This document shows positions 1-8,114 of a DNA stretch of 64,000 bases, in pieces. The position numbers were made by a program, and so were the translations under genes. Under the pieces are notes generated by a model, which worked only from the letters and a program-made list of their open reading frames with translations, made no database searches and was not told the DNA's origin. Numbering within the stretch: position 1 is the stretch's first letter; each line of letters starts with the position of its first letter. Source of the stretch: Arthrobacter oryzae (GTDB lineage: Bacteria > Actinomycetota > Actinomycetes > Actinomycetales > Micrococcaceae); contig NZ_RBIR01000011.1 of assembly GCF_003634095.1 (NCBI RefSeq), positions 34,826 through 98,825 of the forward strand. Direction: 5' to 3'.

Positions 1-62
1 TCTGGGCCGGCCAGGAAGCGGACTTCAAGAAGGTCCTCCCGCTGGTCCAGAAAAAAGACTGA
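1..62 (+). CDS. 3' end of a truncated upstream gene
   Basis: The window opens inside a reading frame that ends at TGA (60-62). The visible tail reads WAGQEADFKKVLPLVQKKD, a lysine-rich helical C-terminus. It lies 34 bp before the RraA-type gene on the same strand and so is probably the first visible member of that operon. A periplasmic substrate-binding protein for the downstream permease would fit, but 19 residues are too few to assign a family. Confidence 0.5.
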   Translation, partial: WAGQEADFKKVLPLVQKKD

Positions 63-96
63 TCCTCCAACGCCAACCCCCACGGAAGAACCGACC

Positions 97-726
97 ATGA
101 CAACTCCAGTCCTTGAGGACATCGACGCAGACTTCGCCCGCCCGGACCGGAACGTGATCGACCGGCTCGCCAAACTGCCGGCCGCCAACATCGGTGACGC
201 CATGGACCGCCTCGGAATCGCGGACTCAGCCATCCAGGCCATCTGGCCCGGCGCCCGCCTCGCCGGCCCGGCCTTCACCGTCTGGACACGCCCCGGGGAC
301 AACCAGGGCATCCACCGCGCACTGCAGGTCGCCCGCCCCGGAGACGTCATCGTCGTCTCCGGCGGCGGGGACGAATCCCGGGCGCTGCTGGGCGAGCTCA
401 TCGGCGAACGTGCGATCAACCTGGGCCTCGCCGGCTTCGCCTTGGACGGCGCTGCCCGCGACGCCGAAGCCCTCGCCGAGATTGGCATGCCCGTCTTCGC
501 CCGTGCCATCACCCCGGCGGGCCCCTACAAGAACGGCCCCTCCCGCCTTGGCACGCCGATTTCCTTCGGCGGTGTTCCCGTCCTGCCGGGCGATGTCATC
601 ATCGGCGATTCCGACGGCGTCATCGTCATTCCCAGGGAACAGGCGGCCAACGTCGCAGACGCGGCCGAAGCCGTTTTCGCTGACGAAACCAGCCGCCGGG
701 CCGCCATTATTGCGGCCCGCCACTAA
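97..726 (+). CDS. RraA-family protein, probable 4-hydroxy-4-methyl-2-oxoglutarate/4-carboxy-4-hydroxy-2-oxoadipate-type aldolase
   Basis: A 209-residue protein of the RraA/HMG-CHA aldolase family (former DUF/menG misannotations). Enzymes of this class cleave 4-hydroxy-2-oxo acids to pyruvate using a divalent metal. Residues about 85-125 carry the family core (GGGDESRALLGEL, then DGAARDAE), where the Gly-rich loop and the Arg-Asp pair hold metal and pyruvate. The C-terminal part has the usual PGDVIIGDSDGVIVIP strand. Length is normal. The ATG is preceded by GGAAGAACC. It is 19 bp upstream of a beta-hydroxyacid dehydrogenase and in line with a permease and a cyclase-type hydrolase, which points to catabolism of a hydroxy- or oxo-dicarboxylic acid. 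The natural substrate cannot be read from sequence, and RNase E inhibition is not expected in this context. Confidence 0.85.
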   Translation: MTTPVLEDIDADFARPDRNVIDRLAKLPAANIGDAMDRLGIADSAIQAIWPGARLAGPAFTVWTRPGDNQGIHRALQVARPGDVIVVSGGGDESRALLGELIGERAINLGLAGFALDGAARDAEALAEIGMPVFARAITPAGPYKNGPSRLGTPISFGGVPVLPGDVIIGDSDGVIVIPREQAANVADAAEAVFADETSRRAAIIAARH

Positions 727-745
727 CAGAAAAGACACCAGAAAA

Positions 746-1534
746 ATGACAGCGTGCACCGTCATCGGCCTCGGCGAAGCCGGGGCGACCTATGCCTCAG
801 CCCTGGTCGCCGCAGGCCACACCGTGACAGGATTCGATCCCGTCGCCCCTTCCACCCCGGCCGGCGTCACCCGGGCAGCTACCGCAGCACAAGCCTGTGC
901 AGGCGCGGATATCGTCCTGGTCCTCACCGGGGCAGGCGCCGCGCGAAACGTGGCCCAGGAATGCCTGCCGGTCCTGCGCGCCGGCAGCTGCTACGCCGAC
1001 TTCACCTCCTCCTCACCGCAGGTCATGCAGGAACTCGGGCAGCTGCCCGGCGCGGCGCTTTTCGCGGACGTCGCTATCCTCGGACCCGTCCCCACCCAGG
1101 GAGCAAAAACTCCCCTAATGGTCAGCGGCCCCGGCTCCCGGGCCGTGGCCGAGCTCCTGTCCCCGCTGGGCGCCGACGTCGAAATTGCCGACGGCGAACC
1201 CGGGGCCGCCATGGCCCACAAACTGCTCCGCAGCGTTCTGATGAAAGGCATGGCCTCAGTCGTCGTCGAAGCGGTCACCGCCGGACGGGCCGCCGGCCTG
1301 GAGGACTGGATCCGCGGCCAGGTCGCCCGGCAGCTCGCCGGCGACGGCCAGGCCGTCATCGACAGGTTCCTCACCGGCACTGCCAAACACGCCCTGCGCC
1401 GCTCCCAGGAGATGCAGGACACCGCCAACTACCTCTCCGACCTCGGAGTACCCGCCGAGATGACGTCAGCTTCAGCTACCGCCCTGACACGCATGGCCCA
1501 GGAAACGGCGCCGATGGCGCCGGCCTTGCACTGA
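746..1534 (+). CDS. NAD(P)-dependent beta-hydroxyacid dehydrogenase with DUF1932 C-terminal domain
   Basis: A 262-residue Rossmann-fold dehydrogenase related to 6-phosphogluconate and 3-hydroxyisobutyrate dehydrogenases. The nucleotide-binding loop VIGLGEAGATYA opens the protein. The catalytic region includes DFTSSSP (substrate loop) and HKLLRSVLMKGM, the place of the conserved lysine of this superfamily. The C-terminal half matches the helical DUF1932 arrangement. I chose the ATG at 746 because it directly precedes the Rossmann strand; the frame stays open further upstream but only over the RraA gene. It follows RraA by 19 bp and likely acts in the same pathway, oxidising or reducing a hydroxyacid intermediate. 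Cofactor preference cannot be assigned safely. Confidence 0.8.
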   Translation: MTACTVIGLGEAGATYASALVAAGHTVTGFDPVAPSTPAGVTRAATAAQACAGADIVLVLTGAGAARNVAQECLPVLRAGSCYADFTSSSPQVMQELGQLPGAALFADVAILGPVPTQGAKTPLMVSGPGSRAVAELLSPLGADVEIADGEPGAAMAHKLLRSVLMKGMASVVVEAVTAGRAAGLEDWIRGQVARQLAGDGQAVIDRFLTGTAKHALRRSQEMQDTANYLSDLGVPAEMTSASATALTRMAQETAPMAPALH

Positions 1535-1629
1535 CCCCCATCTTGCGCTGACCCCGGCATCAGGCAGAATCATTTACAGGAATCAACGATGAATCATCCA
1601 CTAAGAAGTACCCCACCAGGAGCTACCGC

Positions 1630-2967
1630 ATGATCGGCATTTGGGCCCTTGGTGCCTACCTGGCCGTCATCCTGCTCTGGACCACAGCGATCAAACGCAG
1701 CGTCGGAGAAGCCATGATCCTCGGCTTCCTGGCCGTTCTCCCCTTCACGGGGGCCGCCGCGGCACAGATCGGCTGGGCCTCCTTCTACTCCGCGGCAACC
1801 GACGAAATCGTCTACGCCACCATGGCGTTCGTCTTCATGGGCTACCTCCTGGACAAGACAGGAGTGCTAGACCGTCTCATCGACCTGCTGAACTCCATGA
1901 TCGGCGGCGTCAAAGGCGGCCCCGCCTGGGTGTCCACCGTGGCGTCCGCCGGCCTCGGCGGGGTGGTCCACAACCAAGCCGCCATCGCCGCGACCGTCGG
2001 CTCCGTGACCATCCCCTGGATGGAAAAATCCAAGCTCGACAAACCCGCGGCCGCAACACTTGTCGCCGGAAACGCCGGAATGGGCATCACCTTCCCGTTC
2101 AGCGCCTCCATGTTCGTCCTCGTCGGATCCGCCACCGTCGGGCCCCTGCTGAACGTCAACGAGCTCTTACTTCCCCTGCTCATCGGCGGCCTATGGTGCT
2201 TCCTGCACCGGCTCATTGTCACCTGGCTGCTGATCCGCAAGAGCGGGATGACGCCGCTGGATCCTGCGCACCGGCTGACTGCCCGGGTAGCCTTCGGGCG
2301 CGGCTGGGCCACGCTGCTGCTCTTCATTGTGGTGGCCATCCCGCTCATCATCACCTCCGGCGCCATCGCCACGGCACTGTCGGACTGGACCGGAGGCGAT
2401 ATCACCAAAACTGTCAGCGTCATCATCTGGATCCCGGTGGTCCTCATCATCACAGGCGCCCTGCTGGGCAGGAAGCGGCTCCCGGGCAGCGGCCACGCCT
2501 GGTGGGCGCTGCTCCGGGACTCCGCCCCGAGATTCGGCATCGTGGGGGTAACGGTCGTTTTCGCCTTTGCCGGGGCCAACGCCCTCGCCGCCACGGGCCT
2601 GCCCAAACAGATGACCGCACTGCTTAACCAGCTGAACCTGCCCCTGTGGCTGCTCGCCATCCTCATCGGACTGATCGTCATCGCCGTCGCAGCCCCGCTC
2701 TCCGCCACGGCCACCATGGCCGCCGTCGGAACCGTCGGTGTCGCCACACTCGTCGCCGCCGGCGTCCCGGCCACCACCGCCGCCGTCGCCGTGCTGATCT
2801 TCTCCTCCTGCGAAGCAGCGGTTCCGCCCGGAGGCGCACCGCTCTACGTCGCCTGCGGCATCGCCGACGTGAACCCGGTCAAAACCTTCTCCCGCCTGCT
2901 CACCCACTACGCCCTGCCGCTGCTGGGAATCGGCGTGCTGATCATCGTCGGCGTCCTGCCGATCTAA
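1630..2967 (+). CDS. DctM-like (TRAP large permease type) membrane transporter
   Basis: A 445-residue, very hydrophobic protein with about 11-12 predicted transmembrane helices, consistent with the DctM/ion-transporter superfamily. Visible family-like features are the re-entrant stretch around GGVVHNQAAIAA, the segment GNAGMGITFPFSASM, and the C-terminal SSCEAAVPPGGAPLYVACG loop. TRAP large subunits use a sodium gradient to import carboxylates delivered by a binding protein. There is no normal DctQ beside it, only a two-helix protein 12 bp downstream. The ATG follows AGGAGCTACCGC. It probably imports the acid degraded by the flanking enzymes. A CitMHS/GntP-like carrier is the main alternative. 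Confidence 0.72.
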   Translation: MIGIWALGAYLAVILLWTTAIKRSVGEAMILGFLAVLPFTGAAAAQIGWASFYSAATDEIVYATMAFVFMGYLLDKTGVLDRLIDLLNSMIGGVKGGPAWVSTVASAGLGGVVHNQAAIAATVGSVTIPWMEKSKLDKPAAATLVAGNAGMGITFPFSASMFVLVGSATVGPLLNVNELLLPLLIGGLWCFLHRLIVTWLLIRKSGMTPLDPAHRLTARVAFGRGWATLLLFIVVAIPLIITSGAIATALSDWTGGDITKTVSVIIWIPVVLIITGALLGRKRLPGSGHAWWALLRDSAPRFGIVGVTVVFAFAGANALAATGLPKQMTALLNQLNLPLWLLAILIGLIVIAVAAPLSATATMAAVGTVGVATLVAAGVPATTAAVAVLIFSSCEAAVPPGGAPLYVACGIADVNPVKTFSRLLTHYALPLLGIGVLIIVGVLPI

Positions 2968-2979
2968 AGGAACCAAGAC

Positions 2980-3240
2980 ATGCCCAAGATCAGAAGAGTC
3001 ATCGAGGTCATCTTCGTCCTGACCCTCGTCGCCCTCCTCATTGGAGGCGTCCTAGTCGTGACCGGACAGGCCATCGCCCTCATCGCCGGCCAAAGCGCGT
3101 GGCTCCAATTCTTCAATGAATCCGTCAACCCCCCGCTGTGCATCGTGGCCTCTGTGTGCGCGATCGCAGGCTTCCTCCTCAGCTACAAAACCCACCAGAA
3201 GCAAAGAGTGAAGGCGCCCCAGGAAGCAGCGACGCGATGA
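2980..3240 (+). CDS. Small two-helix membrane protein, possible mini partner of the DctM-like permease
   Basis: An 86-residue protein with one helix at about residues 8-33 (VIFVLTLVALLIGGVLVV) and another at about 48-68, a short loop between them, and a basic C-terminus. It lies 12 bp after the permease gene, and its TGA overlaps the next gene's ATG (ATGA), so it is translated within the operon. TRAP systems need a small DctQ subunit, normally four helices and about 160 residues. This protein has half that size and could be a reduced equivalent. No enzymatic motif is visible. The link to DctQ rests on context only. Confidence 0.7.
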   Translation: MPKIRRVIEVIFVLTLVALLIGGVLVVTGQAIALIAGQSAWLQFFNESVNPPLCIVASVCAIAGFLLSYKTHQKQRVKAPQEAATR

Positions 3241-4226
3241 CATCCCATGCCGGGGACGGAACCTACCCGACATTTGCCCAACTGCTTGAAAGGGAGGGTG
3301 GGCTAGCCGGGACCTCCTGGGGATTGTTTCCCCAACCGGACCGCGGAACGCCGTCGTTCATCACACAGGACCCCATCCTGCAAGCCAGAAACTGCATCAG
3401 GACCGGCACCGTCTTCGGCCTGGACTATCCCGCCGAAGCGTTTGACCCCGGAATGTCACTAAAACGAAGCGCACCGCGCCACACGATCTACTCCTCCCAC
3501 CCCGCCCACCGCGACGACTACCTCGACGGCTACTACCTCCAGGGCTCCACACAGATCGACGGGCTCCGGCACCGCCGGGCAGACGACATCGGCTTCTACA
3601 ACGGCACCCCCGATGACCGGATCACGGAGGGCACCCCGGACCTCGGCATCCAGGAATGGGCAGACAACCCCATTGTTGGCAGGGGAGTGCTGGTCGACCT
3701 CGACGGGTACCGCACCGGCCTGGGCGAGCCCATCGACCACACAGCCGGGGAACCCCTCAGCCTCGACCTCATCCAGGCGGCCGTAGCGGCCCAATCTCTG
3801 AGCATCCGCCCCGGAGACATCCTGATGCTCCACACTGGCTGGTGCGAATGGTTCCTTGCCCTGACGTTGGAGGAGAAGCAACAGACCCGCGACAACCGCC
3901 GTGCCACCGGCATCGCCCAATCACAGGACTTCGTCGCATGGGCCTGGGACCACCGCGTCGCGCTGCTTGCGGCTGATAACTTCGCCCTCGAGTGCCTGCC
4001 CGCCGTACCCGGAAGCCCCTTCCTGAACAGCGCGCCGAGCGACCACGGCATGATGCACCAACAACTCTTGGCCAAACTCGGCATGCCCTTAGGCGAATTG
4101 TGGCGGCTCGGACCCCTCAGCCGGCACATGAAGACCACCGGCAACTGGGACGCCTTCATCACCATCAAACCGCTCAACATCACCGGAGGAACCGGGTCAC
4201 CCGCGAACGCCACCGCGTTGACGTGA
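3237..4226 (+). CDS. Cyclase-family hydrolase (kynurenine-formamidase-like fold)
   Basis: A 329-residue member of the cyclase family (PF04199), metal-dependent hydrolases of amides and lactones. The family signature HxGTHxDxxxH appears here in a variant form, GSTQIDGLRH (residues about 100-110), which places Gln at the first metal-ligand position. The C-terminal part has LLAADNFALECLP and a SDHGMMHQQLL segment typical of the long actinobacterial subfamily. The ATG overlaps the previous stop (ATGA). As last gene of the operon it could open a lactone or hydrolyse an amide in the pathway of the RraA-type aldolase. Substrate unknown. Confidence 0.82.
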   Translation: MTSHAGDGTYPTFAQLLEREGGLAGTSWGLFPQPDRGTPSFITQDPILQARNCIRTGTVFGLDYPAEAFDPGMSLKRSAPRHTIYSSHPAHRDDYLDGYYLQGSTQIDGLRHRRADDIGFYNGTPDDRITEGTPDLGIQEWADNPIVGRGVLVDLDGYRTGLGEPIDHTAGEPLSLDLIQAAVAAQSLSIRPGDILMLHTGWCEWFLALTLEEKQQTRDNRRATGIAQSQDFVAWAWDHRVALLAADNFALECLPAVPGSPFLNSAPSDHGMMHQQLLAKLGMPLGELWRLGPLSRHMKTTGNWDAFITIKPLNITGGTGSPANATALT

Positions 4227-4342
4227 AGTGCCGGCCCGGGCTTGAACGGAGCCGGGAATCCCTGCGCCGCAACACCGTGTCAGTCCCTGACGCCGCATCG
4301 GTCACCTCGCACCGATAGACGTTGACCTCGTTCCGCTCCCCG

Positions 4343-4370
4343 TTCGCACTTGGGGGTCTTGAACTATATT
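4343..4370 (+). promoter_or_regulatory. Possible sigma-70-type promoter of the phosphotransferase gene
   Basis: TTCGCA (4343-4348) and TATATT (4365-4370) are separated by 16 bp in the 199 bp gap before the phosphotransferase gene. The A+T-rich -10 stands out in this G+C-rich DNA. Assignment is by pattern only. Confidence 0.3.
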
Positions 4371-4425
4371 CGGACAAGGGAATGGCTCGGACTGCATTGC
4401 AGGCACAAGGAAGGCGGGTTTCTGG

Positions 4426-5328
4426 ATGGCGGAAATGCCGCGCGCCACGGTGGAAGTGAGTGCCAGCGTGGTCCGGCGCCTCGTCCGGGACCAGCGGCCC
4501 GACCTCGGCGATTGTCCTTTAGCGCGGGTTGCGAACGGCTGGGACAACGCCACCTTCCGGCTCGGTGACGGCCTGGCCGTCCGGCTGCCGCGCAGGGCGG
4601 AGGCCGTTCCGCTGATACTGCATGAGCAGCGTTACCTTCCCGACAAAGCTCGCCGCTCCCCGGTCGCGGTTCCCGTCCCCGTCCATGCCGGCCGGCCGAC
4701 GCCGGACTTTCCCTGGCCGTGGAGCATCGTGCGGTGGGTTCCCGGAGCCGCTGCAGCCGACGTCGGTCCGGCAGGCCGCGGGCAGGCGGCTCAAGGCCTG
4801 GCCGATTTCCTGCTGTCCCTTCACTTGCCGGCCGAATCCGGCGTCCCGGTGAACCCTTTCCGGGGTGTGCCGCTGACAGGCCGTGACGCTGTGCTGGTGG
4901 AACGGCTCGGGGACCACGAACGCTACCCGCAGGCGGCAGCGCTGAGAGCAGTGTGGGCGCAGGCCCTTGCCGCCAAGGCCTGGGAAGGGCCGCCGATGAT
5001 GCTCCACGGGGACCTCCACCCCGGCAACATCCTGCTGGCGGACGACGGCTCCCTGGCCGGCGTCATCGATTTCGGCGACGTCGGGGTAGGGGACCCGGCT
5101 GTCGATCTTGCGGTGGGGTGGCTGATGTTCGACGCCGGCACTCGCCGCCGCTTCATGGGCGCCTTTGGCTCCGCAGTGGACGGGGACACCTGGATGAGGG
5201 CGCGCGGCTGGGCTCTCATCCTGTCCACCGCCATGCTGAGCAACTCCGACGATAATCCGCGGATGCTCGCCGTAGGGAAGTTTGGGATCAGGCAGATCCT
5301 GGGTGACGGTCTTAGCCTGAGACGCTGA
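4426..5328 (+). CDS. Aminoglycoside phosphotransferase (APH) family kinase
   Basis: A 300-residue APH/choline-kinase-fold protein. The catalytic loop HGDLHPGNIL (residues about 193-202) and the metal-binding IDFGD (about 212-216) are intact. The N-lobe has the weak ATP-binding region NGWDNATFRLG. It resembles the chromosomal 'aminoglycoside phosphotransferase' relatives common in actinobacteria, many of which phosphorylate metabolites rather than drugs, so resistance should not be assumed. The ATG at 4426 comes just after GGATGGCGGAA; a start a few codons downstream (4432) is possible. The last codons overlap a short CGCTGA hexamer repeat that contains the stop codon. Confidence 0.82.
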   Translation: MAEMPRATVEVSASVVRRLVRDQRPDLGDCPLARVANGWDNATFRLGDGLAVRLPRRAEAVPLILHEQRYLPDKARRSPVAVPVPVHAGRPTPDFPWPWSIVRWVPGAAAADVGPAGRGQAAQGLADFLLSLHLPAESGVPVNPFRGVPLTGRDAVLVERLGDHERYPQAAALRAVWAQALAAKAWEGPPMMLHGDLHPGNILLADDGSLAGVIDFGDVGVGDPAVDLAVGWLMFDAGTRRRFMGAFGSAVDGDTWMRARGWALILSTAMLSNSDDNPRMLAVGKFGIRQILGDGLSLRR

Positions 5329-5390
5329 CGCTGACGCTGACGGCGGCGTTACCGGCGTTAAATGTCAGTGCCTCCTGCCATTCTGTGGGT

Positions 5391-6890
5391 ATGGAAGGCA
5401 GAGCAGTTGCCGAGACGTTGGAGGCCATGGAGGCCTCCCTCGCTGCGGTGGCTGTGTTTGCCGGTCGCGGAGACAGGAACACGGCCTCGACCGGCGCTGA
5501 CCTTCTTCGCGACGAGGCGGACGCGTGCCTGGACGGCATGGCTGAGGTGGGCCGCATGGAGGCCAGGCTTGCCGCGCTGAAGGTGCACTTCGCCGCCGGT
5601 TATTCCCGCGCTGCCGCCGCCATGGCGCCTCCGGCCGTTTCCCCGCAGGAGCGCACCGCCCAGGAAATGGCGATGACAGCAGAGGTGGCCTGTGTCCTGA
5701 CAGTGAGTGAAAGATCGGCGGCCGCGCTCCTGGCGGAGTCAGCCAAATTGACCACCGGGTTGCCCCTCACGCTGTCTGCGCTGCACGCAGGAAGCATTTC
5801 CTGGCAACACGCGCGGGTGATGTGTGATGAAACGTCCGGTCTGGACCCCGCCGGGGCGGCTGCTTTGGAGGCTCATTTCCTGGACCCCGAAGCTGCCTTT
5901 GCCGCGCGTGGCTGCCCGGCGGGGGAGCTGGTGCCGGGCAGGTTCCGGGCCAAAGCGCGCCGATGGCGTGAGCTGCACCATCCTGTCAGCATCGAGGCGC
6001 GCCACCGCAAGGGTGTGGAGGACCGTCGGCTGGAATATGTGCCGGACCGGGACGGCATGGCCTGGCTCTCGGCCTATCTGACTGCGGATGTGGCGGTGGG
6101 TGTTTGGTCCCGTGCCACGGAGGCGGCGCGTGCCCTGCAGGAGCCGGACGAATCCCGGACCCTGACCCAGCTCCGTGCGGACGTCGCCGCTGAATGGCTG
6201 CTGGCGGGGGTGGCGGAAGGAACCCCGTCACCTAAGGCCCAGGTCCTGGTGACCGTGCCGGTGCTGTCTCTCTTGGGCACCGGCTCGGAACCGGCCACAC
6301 TGGACGGTTATGGTCCCATTCCGCCGAGCATGGCCCGCCGGATTGTGGGGGATGGCGCCCCGTCCTTCCTGCGGGTGCTGATCGATCCGCGCAGCGGAGC
6401 GCCGCTGGAGATCGGACGGACCAGCTACAGGGTTCCGAAGGCGATGCGCCAATGGTTGCGGCTCCGGGATGCCCGGTGCAATTTTCCGGGCTGCAATAAC
6501 CATTCCCTGGATAACGACGCGGATCATCTGTTGGCCTGGTCCGAGGGAGGGGGCACCGGCATCACCAACCTGGGCCAGCCATGCCGGCGGCACCACCGGC
6601 TCAAACACACCACAGCATGGAGACCGGTTGACGCCACCCGGGACCAGCCGCCCGGCTGGATCTCACCTGCGGGACGCTCGTATCCCGGCGAACAACAAGA
6701 CTGGGAACCACCGCACTGGCCGCTTCAGCTCGGCGGCGCCGTTGAAGGCTGGGAGCCGGAACCGCCCGAGTGTGAAACGGAACCGCCCGACTGGCCGGAC
6801 GTAGTTGCAGGTGCCGTCGGACGCGGCGAGGCCGGGCCGCCATTACCGGTGGATCCCTTTCCCGACTGGGCACTGTTCATCGCGGCGTAG
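5391..6890 (+). CDS. DUF222 protein with C-terminal HNH endonuclease-like domain
   Basis: About 499 residues. The N-terminal two thirds match DUF222 (helical, with SERSAAALLAES and the LTADVAVGVWSRATEAAR region). The C-terminus has an HNH-type motif: DARCNFPGCNN, then DNDADHLLAWSEGG, then CRRHHRLKH, giving the paired cysteines and the catalytic His-Asn-His positions. Such genes occur in many copies in Arthrobacter and Mycobacterium, where they are multicopy repeats (the mycobacterial 13E12-type family). A GTG two codons upstream (5385) is an alternative start. The tail beyond the HNH is Pro/Glu-rich and low complexity. Cellular role is unknown; DNA cleavage has to be inferred from the motif. 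Confidence 0.85.
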   Translation: MEGRAVAETLEAMEASLAAVAVFAGRGDRNTASTGADLLRDEADACLDGMAEVGRMEARLAALKVHFAAGYSRAAAAMAPPAVSPQERTAQEMAMTAEVACVLTVSERSAAALLAESAKLTTGLPLTLSALHAGSISWQHARVMCDETSGLDPAGAAALEAHFLDPEAAFAARGCPAGELVPGRFRAKARRWRELHHPVSIEARHRKGVEDRRLEYVPDRDGMAWLSAYLTADVAVGVWSRATEAARALQEPDESRTLTQLRADVAAEWLLAGVAEGTPSPKAQVLVTVPVLSLLGTGSEPATLDGYGPIPPSMARRIVGDGAPSFLRVLIDPRSGAPLEIGRTSYRVPKAMRQWLRLRDARCNFPGCNNHSLDNDADHLLAWSEGGGTGITNLGQPCRRHHRLKHTTAWRPVDATRDQPPGWISPAGRSYPGEQQDWEPPHWPLQLGGAVEGWEPEPPECETEPPDWPDVVAGAVGRGEAGPPLPVDPFPDWALFIAA

Positions 6891-6971
6891 GATGGGCGCT
6901 CCGAGTTCCGGCCCGCTGCCCTGCGCCCTTCCGTCACCTTCCTGCTCAGCGGCAAGGCAACGGGCCGGCGC

Positions 6972-8114
6972 TCAGGGGAGCGCGTACACGCGGCGGGCGT
7001 TCTCGTGCGCGACGAGTTGCACGATCTTGCGGGCGTCCGCCTCGGAACAGTCGTCGTCGTCGATCCATCCGCTCATGACCTTGGTGATTGCGGTCCGCCA
7101 CAATCGCGCGCCCAAGTAGTGGAGTTCGGCCGGGCCGAAGGCGTCGGAGGAGTACAGAATCTTTGTGAAGGGAGCCAGTTCGAATGAGCGGGCCACCAGA
7201 TCCCGGCTCCGTGACCCGGTGAAGTTCACGGCAAGGCCCACATCGATGTAGACGTTTTCGAAGGCGTGGGCCAAATAGCCGGCTTCGCGTTCGAACGGAT
7301 AGCAGTGGAGCAGCATGATGGGTGTCTCCCGGACTTCGGGGGACCGCAGAAAATCCAAGAGGTGCAGGGGATTGGTCTTGTGGAGGTCCAGGTCGCGGTC
7401 ACCGAATCCAACATGGAATTGCAGCGGAAGCTTCATCGACGTCGCCGTGTAGATGCCGTGGGCAATGAGTGTCAAGTCGGTGAGCTTGGCGTGGGTGCCG
7501 GCGCGGGTGTTCTCCTGCCAGCGGCGGGCTGCTTCAACCACCGCAGCCGGTGCAGGCCGGCTGAGATTCTGGTCGAATCCTGCGCGGTAGGCGAGAACTG
7601 TCTTGAAGCCCACGGCGCTGCGGGTGAGCTCTTGAAGCCGCTGACCGAACTCGTCGACGTATTCCGACGGGTTGGCTATCTCCTGGATCAGTGACTCGGC
7701 GACCATTTCCAGCCGAACGATCTCGTGGGTTCGCCCGCCGGAGACCTCGGCCATGTCGGCCCTGCTGAGGTAGTCAGCGGCATCCAGTCCTGTATCGATC
7801 AGCCAGTCGCCCACGCCGGCAGCGCGGGTCATGCGCCGGCTGACCTCGAGTTCTCCAAGCTCGGAGCGCCGGTTCCAGTAGTCCGACGGCGAGGCGTGCC
7901 GCGGCAGGTCAAGAATGCCGCTGCACCACCGCCGGATGGCGAGCCCGATTTGGGTGTTGTAGGTGTCCTCGGGGTGTGCGAGTGGTTCGGTGTTTCCCTC
8001 GTTGAGCGAGTTCTGAAAGCGTGCCTCATCACCGTCGGAGCGAAACGCGCCATGCACGTGGTGATCAATCAGGCCGACCTGTTCGACGAAGTCCGGGAAA
8101 GCGCCGGCCGCCAT
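6972..8114 (-). CDS. Amidohydrolase-family protein, FluG N-terminal-like
   Basis: A 380-residue TIM-barrel metal hydrolase of the amidohydrolase 2 class. Metal-binding features are DHHVHGAF near the N-terminus (HxH), a central lysine region (VGFKTVLAYR), the strand QFHVGFGD, the His of MLLHCYPF, and the Asp of LYSSDAFG. Its ATG overlaps the stop of the upstream glutamine-synthetase-like gene, so the two are translationally coupled. In fungal FluG the same two domains are fused in one polypeptide. The pair suggests gamma-glutamylation of an amine and subsequent hydrolysis of the product or a related amide. Substrate not assignable. Confidence 0.85.
   Translation of the reverse strand: MAAGAFPDFVEQVGLIDHHVHGAFRSDGDEARFQNSLNEGNTEPLAHPEDTYNTQIGLAIRRWCSGILDLPRHASPSDYWNRRSELGELEVSRRMTRAAGVGDWLIDTGLDAADYLSRADMAEVSGGRTHEIVRLEMVAESLIQEIANPSEYVDEFGQRLQELTRSAVGFKTVLAYRAGFDQNLSRPAPAAVVEAARRWQENTRAGTHAKLTDLTLIAHGIYTATSMKLPLQFHVGFGDRDLDLHKTNPLHLLDFLRSPEVRETPIMLLHCYPFEREAGYLAHAFENVYIDVGLAVNFTGSRSRDLVARSFELAPFTKILYSSDAFGPAELHYLGARLWRTAITKVMSGWIDDDDCSEADARKIVQLVAHENARRVYALP

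Noticed and set aside
4426..5328. Antibiotic-resistance gene
   Set aside because: The APH fold alone does not show drug specificity, there is no mobile context, and sequence outside the catalytic loops does not match a named resistance enzyme I recognise.
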